This document shows, piece after piece, positions 10,828 to 21,300 of a stretch of 64,000 bases of DNA; the first letter of the stretch is position 1; every line of letters begins with the position of its first letter. The DNA is from Diplosphaera chodatii (lineage: Eukaryota; Chlorophyta; Trebouxiophyceae; Prasiolales; Stichococcaceae). Both the position numbers and the translations under genes were made by a program. The notes beneath the pieces are model-generated. The model saw nothing but the letters and a program-made list of their open reading frames with translations, searched no databases and had not been told where the DNA came from. Location of the stretch: NCBI GenBank assembly GCA_032358165.1, contig JAALGY010000053.1:1178001-1242000 (forward strand), written 5' to 3'.

Positions 10828-12451
10828 ATGCAGATCTCATATACAGATCTGTTAACTGTGGAGAGAGGCTCCCTGCAAGACATTGGTTTGTTTCATGCGC
10901 CCAGGTTGCAGAGCGGCAAGAGGCTGCATCTGCATGCCGCAGCGTCATTGCAGCTGTCACCCCCTTACATCTCGTTGCGGCGGCCGTTTGTGGAGACACG
11001 CTCGAGGAGGACAGGTACGCACTGTTGTGGCGAACACATTGCTCCACATATGCCTGTTAATCATGCGTACTTGACGGTGTCAGCTGGCTGCCATGCCAAG
11101 CTCAGTGGCCTTGCGCGTACAGCAGGTGACGCCCAGCGGTGCGGCATAAGGGCGCACGCACATGGGCACCGACAAAGCCACGTCCGTGACAGACTGTGCT
11201 GCCAAGCCAGTGCCAGTGAAGGGAGCGCGAGTGATGCATCCATGCCGCCAGCTCGGCCGCCGGAGCTTGAGCAGTGCGTCGTTGATGCAGCAGCTTCAAG
11301 AGTCCACAGATGTCTTAGAAAGACCTCGTCGCTTGCACAACCGATGCTGATCCATGCTGAATGCTATTGTAGGGCAGCAGTTCGTAACAAGCTCTGGACT
11401 GCGTCAATGATCGTCATAGCGGCCACAGGGCTGCTGTGGTTATATAAAGAAGGGTACACAGCATCACTGAAGGTAGCCACATGAGACGTCTGACTCTGCA
11501 TGTCGCTGCTGTGAGTAGTGCAAGAGTGCTTGCAAGCTCCACACAAATGGTACATGCAATGCAGGAGTATGTAGCTAAGTCGCAGCTTGGCAGATCTGGC
11601 TTTCCGGCGGCTTTCTCATTGATATTCTTGTCCGAGATCGGGGACAAGACATTCTTCATTGCAGCGCTGCTGGCAGCCAAATTTGGTCGCTGGCTCAGCT
11701 TCAGTGCATCGCTGCTATCACTGTCAGTCATGACCGTCATATCGGTGGCAATTGGTCAATCCTTCCGGCACGTGCCGGAGTTCATGAAGAGCGGGCTGCC
11801 AATCGGCGAGTGGGCCAGCGTCGCGCTGTTGGTGTACTTTGGCATCCGCACCATCAAGGTGAGTTTGGCAACGTGCATGTTCCTGGGCTGGTGGATGTCA
11901 GCTGCCAAAACTGACGGCCTTGCAGAGCTCGAGGCAAAAGACCAAGTAGTAGGTTGCATCAGGGTGTGGCATGTACAAGCAGGATGCTTGGGACACACCA
12001 GAGGGGGCGGATGGCGGGGAGCTGGAGGGGGCGCGGGACTCAGTCGACTCAGCTGAGGCAAGTGGCAGGATCAGCGGCAAGTCGGCATGGCAGGCCTTCG
12101 TCCAGGTGGCGACGCTGATCTTCGTGGCTGAGTGGGGCGACCGGTCAATGCTGGCGACGATAGTGCTGGCGGTCTCGCAGTCACCAGTTGGTGAGATGAT
12201 GCACCTCTGGACGCAAGAGTGCTGCTGTGGACGTCCAGCCTTCTGATGGGACCACGTGCGTTGCTGATTGTCTGTGGTGCCCTCAAACAGGCGTGGCGGG
12301 CGGTGCAATAGCTGGCCATGCAATTGCGACGCTGCTGGCTGTGCTGGGGGGTGCCTTCGCCTCGAAGTATCTGTCCGAGAAGACCATCGGCTATCTTGGC
12401 GGGACTCTGTTCCTCGCCTTTGCGGCTGCTACGTTGCTGGGTGTGTACTGA
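10828..12451 (+). CDS. GDT1/UPF0016 cation transporter, plastid-type (PAM71-like)
   Basis: Proposed exons: 10828-11014, 11207-11327, 11373-11472, 11565-11858, 11983-12190 and 12291-12451, about 356 residues, phases closing. The two UPF0016 signatures E-x-G-D-[KR]-[ST] are present: SEIGDKTFF and AEWGDRSML, each on a transmembrane helix. The first is followed by AALLAAKFGRWLSF and the second by GAIAGHAIATLLAVLGGAFA and the ending YLGGTLFLAFAAATLLG. This is the GDT1 family, which moves Mn2+ and/or Ca2+; plant PAM71/CMT1 act in thylakoid and envelope membranes. The N terminus is rich in Arg, Ser and Leu and an extra helix (SMIVIAATGLLWLY) precedes the core, both as in plastid members. An acidic linker (GELEGARDSVDSAEA) joins the two halves. 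The first two exons are inferred; the last three are firm. Confidence 0.92.
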
Positions 12452-12554
12452 ACCCACGGCGGCGGAAGCCATGATCGGCTTCAAAGATTGGTGCCGCGAC
12501 ATGTGGAATGCCTCATGGCATATGATGGCATTGATGGGCCACCAGCAGTGTGTA

Positions 12555-12600
12555 TTCAGTGTACTGAACCCTCCATACACTGAACACTACAGTATACTGT
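12555..12600. repeat. Cluster of short inverted repeats
   Basis: TTCAGTGTACTGAA at 12555-12568 is a 6-bp stem around GT, and ACAGTATACTGT at 12589-12600 is a perfect 12-bp palindrome. CACTGAACACT lies between them and shares the CACTGAA/TTCAGT core. The cluster sits about 100-150 bp after the GDT1 stop, so it would fall in the 3' UTR or just past it. Confidence 0.5.
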
Positions 12601-13307
12601 TTGTAGCCCCAGCTTGAGGCCTGACTGGCCAGGTTGTGCCTGCGCACGGAGACATCCTGTGCCTGCCGTGCCCATTTTGAACATTGACAAGTGTATTGGT
12701 ACATGGGACTTTGAGTAGCCAGACACACGGATCTCAGAAGCAGCACAGGCGCAACCGTCACGCATCACGCTGCAAATAGCAGCAATCCGCGATAAACATT
12801 TGTTGCAGATGTCCACAGTAACACAGGACAACGTCCTGCATCCTACAGGATGTACAAGCTGAGCTGGCGAACCCATGTGACCCCGATGTCTGACACCGAC
12901 TGACAGCCTGAGACCCAGTGGCCCAGCACGCGGTGTCGCACCTTGTTTTAACCGTTAAGACCAATCTCAGCCGACTTCTTGCACCTCAAGCTCCGACGAC
13001 GCATCCACAGCCGCAAGCCGCTTGTGACAGACAAGCTTGGCGAATTGATCGAGGAACGACAGCTGGGTCCAAACCTCCACGGCTGAACGCGGGAGGAAAC
13101 ACATCGAGCAGGCATGGACATTGCTCCGCCAGATGTAGCGCACAGATCGTCGGTCGGGACCCAACGAGCAGCGCCTTTCAGCATGCACTCTAGGTGAACA
13201 ACAGCGCGCTCCATTCGAGACTTAAGGCACTGCGAAAGTGTCTGGTGCAGTGCGTTGTGCTGTGGCTCTGCTGTACGAGGCAGCCATCTCTGTCTCAGTG
13301 GTGGAAA

Positions 13308-13313
13308 TATAAA
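13308..13313 (+). promoter_or_regulatory. TATA box candidate
   Basis: TATAAA in the context GGAAATATAAAGGGCC lies about 100-150 bp before the first readable exon of the membrane-protein gene at 13400-15441. An ATG at 13328 is too close to it to be the likely start. Confidence 0.45.
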
Positions 13314-13399
13314 GGGCCAATCGCCGGATGCGAGCACCTATTCTTGTGGCGCAGTGCGCAATACTGACGCTGTGTGCGGCGCAGGGGCGTGCTGCTGCT

Positions 13400-15441
13400 G
13401 GATCAGTCAGAGGTCCTGAATTGCAGCTCACAGGCGCTCACAGCGGCTCGTCAGACGCGGGACGTGGGATCAGCCTTCTGGACGCTGCTGCTAACACAGA
13501 CATGGCTGACCGTATTCACAGGCGTCATGACAATTGTATCAATAGCATTCTTCAGCTACGGTGAGTGCAGCGCTGTCCGGTGCAGCTTGCGAGATCGCTG
13601 TTGACACTCGACATGACACTCAAGCATGACAATGCTTTCAGGGCCCAACGACGATCAGTTTCCCTTGGACCTCAGCTACATTGGCTTCCTCATCATCCTG
13701 CCATGCTTGCTGTGCGTGTACCAGGTGGGACACGGGCATGCTTACACGGCCTTCATGTCGATGCGCTCTTTGTAGAGTCGTATACTGATATGCTACCGTC
13801 AAGCCCCTGGCTTGCAGGCATTCAACAGGAGGGAGGCGGCCTTGCACGACCTCTCGCAAGGTGATGGGGTGTGTCAAAAGGCAGCATGGGCAAAGTGTCT
13901 TGGTGTAGCTTCGTGCCACTGCCTTGGGTTTCATACATGGGCTTCTGACGGTGATTCTCGCACGTACAGTCAAGTCGGGCCTGCTATTCTGCTGGATGCA
14001 CGTCCAGCGGCAGGCTGGCGGCGGCAGCACTGATGGACATGCAGCAGCGGTGCAGCAGACGATGTTCGTACTGCTCGGTGAGCATGCATCCCTTGTGCGG
14101 GTGCTTGATGCCGTTCGGCCTGATTCCGACCTGACGATGAGGTTATTCTTGGTCTGCAGATGCCATGCGAATGTACTTCCTACAGCCCCGCTTCTATGCT
14201 ACTTCATATCCATGGTTTGGCGTCAGGACCAAAATGGTAGGCACAGGTGCAGCCCAATCTTCTGTAATAGCTTGGTGCTGTGTGCATGTTTGCAACCTCT
14301 GCTGCATGACGGCGCAGGTGGCGATTGCCCAGGACCGCACGCGGCACCTGCGGAAGATAACAGCCTGCTTCAAGAAGCTCAGCAACCTGTGTGATGTGAG
14401 GCGCCCGCATCCACACACCTGGCGCATGCACTCCCAAACTACTGCTGACGAGGATTCCCCAACCAGTGGTGTGCTGTAGCGCAGGGCTGTGACGAGCGCC
14501 TGCAAGTTGTCTACCTGGCATTTGACAGGATGTGCAACATCAAGGAGTTCAGGTCCGCCGAGCGCACTAGGTGACAGCCAGCTGCAGGCGCACAGTGTTT
14601 CAGGCCAAGCTGACATCTTTCAACGCGCAAGTGTCTGTGCAGGCTGCCTCAGGCGCAACGCGCCATGGTCCGGATCAGCATTCCAGTCATCATCCCGGTC
14701 TTTGTGGGTCCATTCTGGTGAGACGTGTTCCCGCAGCAGTATGCACTGCAGCATCAGGCATGTTCTGTCCAGTGGCCGCTGACCAGGTCGGCGATTTGCA
14801 CCGATCAGGTCCAGCTACAAGAAGGCGACAGGCAGTTTTGCATTTGCGCTTCTGATTGGGCTACTATTGAACATCTTGCTGGTGGCGCTGCTGAATGTGG
14901 CGATCGCCCTGGAAGACCCCTTTGACAATGTGCGCCCTCGTTGTGCACGTGCATGGCAATGACAGGTGCCGACCCTGATAGTCCATCAAGCTTACGACCA
15001 CGATCACATCATTCGGGCGTTGCGCAGGTGGGACTGGATGGTATCTATTGTGACGAGCACTTTCACGAGCTGGAGCAAAACATCCTGATGGATGCGAATG
15101 CAGAGCTGACGGCAGATGCAGCCCGCTTCTCAAGGGTGCGTGGTGTTTGTGCTGACTGACAATGGCAGCAGTTCGCACAGCACCTGCCAAGCAGGAGCGG
15201 ACACAGGAGCAAGCCCTATGAAACTGCTTTTGCTGGACCGGCAAGGTGCCTTGTCCAAGAGGGTGCTGCTGCTGCGCAGGCGCATGCCAGCATTGCGCCC
15301 ATGAGCGATGGGAAGGCACAGCACGGCGGGTGGGTACCTGGCGGTGGGCGACAGTCGCCTGGTGCATTTGACGCCACAAAGGAACGGCAGAACTTGTCAT
15401 TTGTCAGCGTGGATGACCTGCCACTGAGCACCGATCCTTGA
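13400..15441 (+). CDS. Polytopic membrane protein, uncharacterised bestrophin-like family
   Basis: Readable exons: about 13400-13560, 13642-13724, 13818-13860, 13970-14077, 14160-14236, 14318-14395, 14485-14570, 14643-14717, one unresolved short exon, 14809-14929, 15028-15135 and 15172-15441 (stop 15439-15441). The order is hydrophobic AFWTLLLTQTWLTVFTGVM, FPLDLSYIGFLIILPCLL, then AFNRREAALHDL, two hydrophilic exons with many basic residues (RTRHLRKITACFKKL), RAMVRISIPVIIPVFVGPF, and FALLIGLLLNILLVALLNVA running into LEDPFDN and GLDGIYCDEH. From memory, the [AF]-x-RRE-x-AL block and the [LI]EDPFD-x-GLD block recur in uncharacterised algal and protist membrane proteins that loosely resemble bestrophins, where a DPF motif follows the last TM. 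Function as an anion channel would be inference only. The true start is not located. Confidence 0.6.
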
Positions 15442-15640
15442 GGGGTTCTAGACCAATGCTATGCAATGTCGATGCTGGTACTGTCAGTGGTTTATACCTC
15501 GGAATTTCAGTGCGCGGTATAGCTTGGGCTTGTTGAACAGTGGGTGGTGCTTCAGTCTCAACAGCGTCGCTGCACTACAAACACACTGAGAGCACATTTG
15601 TCCTGCCCCAAACGCTGCATCGCTGCCCGGACCAGCCACA
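15442..15640. other. Short convergent 3' gap
   Basis: 199 bp separate the stop codons of the membrane-protein gene (+) and the ubiquitin-L40 gene (-). It is presumably two short 3' UTRs; nothing else seen. Confidence 0.5.
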
Positions 15641-16792
<1,152 letters not shown>

Positions 16793-18309
16793 CGTGCGCG
16801 CGACGACCTGTGCCGCCGCTCACACCTGCGGCATCACATGGAAATGCTTCAGTCCGCGGCGCGGCCGACACCGTGCACGTCGACCAGCGATGTGCTGCAC
16901 CGCCGTGCAGCAGGCTGCTCAGCCGCTCGCTACACCACATGCCGAACAGCATATGCTGTCGCTGCTACACACTCAGCAGGCAGCAGCATACTGCATGCTG
17001 AGCTCAGGCTGGATTGGCAGCAGCAAACCGCTGCCTAACAGTGAACCTCTGCTACCAGATAGCCCTGCAGCAGCACCCACAGAATTCTCACCTTGAGGTT
17101 ATGTCCACGTCAGTGGTGCAAAAGGGACGGCACACCCAAGGTGCCCAGCGTTTTGCCTGCAGCCGACGCCTGGGGTCGATGAAGCAGCGGGCATTTACAC
17201 CCTGACCTCCCCCGTTATACAGTCATAACAGGGTGGTGAAGTGGCAGGAGCACGATCTGCTTGCCCAGGCTGCGAGGCGACATGATCCATCCCTGTGCGA
17301 CTGCTCCAGGCCAGCAGCGGTGCAATCAGGATGTGCTGGGAGCCGCGCAGGCAGCAGCCGGCGCGTGCGGCATAACATTCTTGGGTCCCTGGGCACGCGG
17401 CCCCGTGCAGCAGGACGGTGACCAACGCTGATTGCGTGGTTCAAGACGTTGCCACCGGACCAGCGCCATCTCCTCAGGTTGTGGATGCCGCAGCGATGCA
17501 GCCATGCCTGTGAGCAGCCCCGGCAGCCAGCTGTGAGCGGGTGAGCACGTCTCCGGCCGTCTGGATTGACCCCGCCTGGGGCGCCGCAGATCGGGATGCC
17601 CGGCAGTCACAAGATGCGATGGCTCAATCGCACGCTGTGCGTGACGTACGGTGGCATGCGAGATGGTTGTGCGACCAGCCAGTCTGCCTGGGCCTGGTCG
17701 TGCATCCTGCCACCAACACCCGGTTTCCACACCGGCGACTGACATGTTGCCGCGCGAATTGTCTGGCCTATGCATTTGTCTGTAGTCGGCGTCAAGCGTG
17801 CTGTGCATGGCCTCGGACGATGTTGCGCGTTGGCAGCCACTGTGCTCATCACCTGGTCTTATTGTCCGTGCCTGCCAGAGCGCGCGTTGGCAGGCGGACA
17901 CGGCGTCTGTTTTCGGCATCTTGAGCGTGTTGGCGCGGCAAATGCGGACTAGTCTGTCAAATTGCCTGCTGTAGCCGCCGCAGCGTACCAGTCTTTAGGG
18001 CACACACTGCTGCCTGCATGAGGCCATTGTCCTTGCTCTCGTGACGCCCCAGAGCTTGCTGTCCGCAGAGCCGTGGCGCAGCCGCTGAGCCTATGATGCC
18101 CATGAGTGCTCCAATGGTGGGTGCAGATAGTTGGCACGACCGCTTGAAAAAGCCGTCAGGTGCATCTCAACCCTGACAGCTGCTCGAGCAACTGCTACAC
18201 ATATGATACATGGCACGTGCGCCGTCGATTCAGCGTCAGGACTGGCTGCCCTGTGCAGGCTGTTGACAGCCGCCCGCAGCCCCAGAGCGCTGGCTACTTC
18301 ACTGGCCAG
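16793..18309. promoter_or_regulatory. Long head-to-head intergenic region
   Basis: At 1517 bp this is the longest gap in the window, between the ubiquitin-L40 start (-) and the repeat-protein start (+). It should hold a strong ribosomal-protein-type promoter and the 5' UTR, or possibly non-recognised 5' exons, of the repeat gene. An interrupted inverted repeat (CCCGTTAT, loop, ATAACAGGG) lies at 17211-17233. No frame in it is convincing. Confidence 0.35.
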
Positions 18310-21300
18310 ATGAGCGGCGGAGAGCTGGCCATGCCGTCCTACCAGCAAGCCGCCAGTGGCATGGTGACGGATGCGCAGCCCCATGCGCAGCAGCGACAGC
18401 AGCAGCCGCTTCAGCATCAGAGCAGCCACGACCAGCGGATGCGTGGCGCGGATGGCGCCGGCGGCTCGGGTGACACGTCAGACAGCGACTCCTGCCGGTC
18501 AGGGGACTCTGATGGCGAGGACGACGGCCTGACGTCGATGCGCAGCACGGCCATGCAGACTGAGCAGAATGGGCAGCAGAACAGTGGTGGGAGGCACGAC
18601 GCATCCCCACTGCGGCCCGGAGCCTGGGCCCCTACGCAGCAGTTTGATGTCAAGCAGGAACCAGAAACGGACCGCAGCGCGGGCCGCAGCGGCCAGAAAG
18701 ACACCAATCGAACCAAGAAACCCCATCTCAAGGTAGCTCACCCCCAAGGCTTTGGCAGCCTGGCTGCAGGCCGTCCACTGCACACTGCTGTCGATGCAAC
18801 GACGTGAGGCGTCATGCTGACGGCAGTGCTTCCTGGTCGCATTTCCAGGGTCGATTCTCGGGGCGGCTGGAGACAAAGCATGACGAGAAGCTCTTAGCGG
18901 ATGAGTGCCGGCTGCTAGGCCCCATGCTCGGGGGCACAGGCAAGCGCGGTGAGAAGTCCCGGCTGACGCTGGCCAAGATCGTGCGCGGCATTGCGGCTGG
19001 TGACGTCCGCCACTTTTGCGAGGCTCGGGAAAAGATGCTGCGGGTGGGTGCACCTCCAGATCCAGTCTGAACTCATGGTCCAGATTGGTGCTGTTGCCTG
19101 CATAGATGCCATCTGTGAATGCAGGTGCACTCATGCCGGATGTATCCTGCGTTACAGGACCTGCAGCAGCAGGTGGACATGTTGAGACGCAGCCCAGAGG
19201 GCCAGCAGCTGGCAGTTCTGCAGAACGAGAATGCGGAGCTGCGCTTGGAGCTGGACATGAAGCAGAGGCAGCTAGAAGCAGCCGGCGGCGCGGCGCCGCA
19301 GCAGGTTGCAGCCCGGCCACTGGTGGCGGCAGACCTCCCAGCCCTGGATGCAGGTGCGTGCTCTGAATGTGTTGCTGTGCTTGGCCCAGGCCAGAGATCT
19401 GTCACACCAGGAGAGTCTCCTGACATGGGTTTCCTGATACATGGCAGAGTACGACAATTCTGTGAACACAAACTGCAGGACCCAGCGCGGCTACGCACAG
19501 CCAGGTCGGCATGCCGGCGCTGCCAATGCTGCAGTCCCGGCCTGTCATACCAGCTTCGCTGCCGGTTGCCACTGCCGCAGCCGGCGGTGCCGCGGCAGCT
19601 TGCCCGCCCCTTCTGCAGCGCTCCAGCAGTGCTGGCGGCCAGGCGGTGCAGCCAGTGGCCAGCGCTCAGAACGGTGTTGCCGACGCGGCCACAGCAGCGT
19701 CCTCTGAGAGCCTGAAGGCACATGCGACCGCACTCAAGGTGGGAGTTGTTGTGGCTTGTGCGACGCGGCACACAGCATTGACACAACCATGCCCAATGTG
19801 TTACCGTGCAGGCTGCTGCTCTTATGGCTGCGGCGGCGCCCGAGGCATGTGCGCATCTGCTGCTGCAGGCTCATGCCGACAACCTGGAGATGCAGTCTGC
19901 CCTGGTGGCGTCGGAGCCCGCCAAGGTGCAGGTGGCCGTGAAGGCGCGCAGCCTCCACGCGCAGGCGCAGTCGCTGGAGGCGCAGGCCGAGGCACAGAAC
20001 CTGCAGGTGCACCTCTGCTTGCCTGTGACGCCGGGTGCAGCCCCTCACATGCAATGCACATTATGTGCCACCTCTCAACGCCATACCACAATATTTTACA
20101 TTCATGCGCTGGGCAGGCGCACGCACAGGCGCACACCGATGCGCACGCCGCCACGCGCGCCAAGGCGGAGAAGCTGGCGGCCCGCGCGGAGGCGCACGGC
20201 CAGGCGCAGGCGCAGGCCGTGGAGGCCGCGCACCGCCTGAAGCGCGTCGCCTCCATGGGTGCGCCGCAGCCCCCGTGCTGGTGCTGCTCCGCTGCGCGGT
20301 GCCGGCGGCGCACGGTGCGGGCTGAAGCTCGAGCCGCTGGCCTTGCTGCTGCGACGCACTGAGAGTTGGGATGTCAGCCGGAGCACGCTGCTGGGTGGGC
20401 AGGTGAGACGCGGCTGCTGGGGCACGTGGAGGCGGAGCAGGCGCAGACGGCGGCGGTGCAGGCGCACAGCCTGGAGGCGCAGGCGTACGCCCACGCGGAG
20501 GCGCAGGCGCACACCATCGCCCACGTGCACAGCCTGGAGGCCCAGGCGCACGCGCACGCGCAGCAGGTGCGCCCCGCCCGCTGGTCCGGCAGCAACGCTC
20601 CCGTCGCCTCTGCCCGCGGCAGCACCTGACCATGGCATCGGGGTGTGAGCCGCACAAGGTCATCCCAGTCTCCGCCACAACCACGAATCTGTTGTGCGAC
20701 ACGACAACCACTGCGCGCAGGCGCACCAGGCGCAGGTGCAGGCGCACACGCTGTCCATGCAGGCGCACAGCCTCCAGGTGAGGGCCTTCAGCTCCTGACG
20801 TCCTCTGCTGCTGCTGGGGCCTGACTGCGAGGTGGACCTCGGGTGCTGAATTCTTGAAGCAAGCATGCGTATCATGTCTGCAGACGACGGCGCAACAGCT
20901 GGAGCAGAAGGCGCAGGAGATTGTGGCCCAGGATGCCCCTCCAGCCCCTCCGGCGCTCCCCATGCTCCACGCACCAACAGAGCATGTGGGCAGTTTGTTT
21001 CCCTGTCCAGCTGCGGTGTGCCAGCTGCCGTCAGCTGTGTGTGCACACATCAACATCAGGTTGGACTTTCCCTCCTTGAGTTTGTCGAGCTGCATCTGCA
21101 GGTCATGGATGGCATGCTGCTGCAGCTGCCCAGCAGCACAACTACCAGCCCAGGCATGCATGTGACCACGCCTCAGCACAGCATGCCACAGCCGACCCAG
21201 CTGGTGGTCATGCAAGGCATCGGCAGCGGTGCTGCCACTGCAGCTAGCATACCTGTTGGCAGCGTCCTGATGACCGCGGCACCCATGCAGGTACGTCCTG

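Larger units (their letters stand above)
12452..13400. other. Intergenic region with inverted-repeat cluster and TATA-like site
   Basis: The region between GDT1 and the next + strand gene holds no frame I would call. It contains clustered inverted repeats at 12555-12600 and a TATAAA box at 13308-13313. The 5' end of the downstream gene, whose first exon is unresolved, may lie in its last part. Confidence 0.4.

Noticed and set aside
11920..11948. Small exon LEAKDQ in GDT1
   Set aside because: The family frame joins TIK directly to DAWDTPEG at 11983, so this piece is intronic.
12948..13337. 129-codon frame on the - strand
   Set aside because: No splice context, no similarity, mixed codon use, and it overlaps the promoter region of the next gene; treated as chance ORF.
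17326..17919. 197-codon frame on the - strand in the long intergenic gap
   Set aside because: Composition-driven open frame with many Arg, Cys and Trp and no domain; frames on the other strand are equally open.
18849..19353. Calling the N-terminal block of the repeat protein a bHLH or bZIP
   Set aside because: Basic residues, loop and helix spacing do not fit either consensus; only a vague resemblance. Left unassigned.
19917..20777. Satellite, transposon or CRISPR-like array
   Set aside because: The periodicity is at protein level within spliced exons, with diverged DNA; no constant-length repeats with unique spacers and no terminal repeats or transposase.
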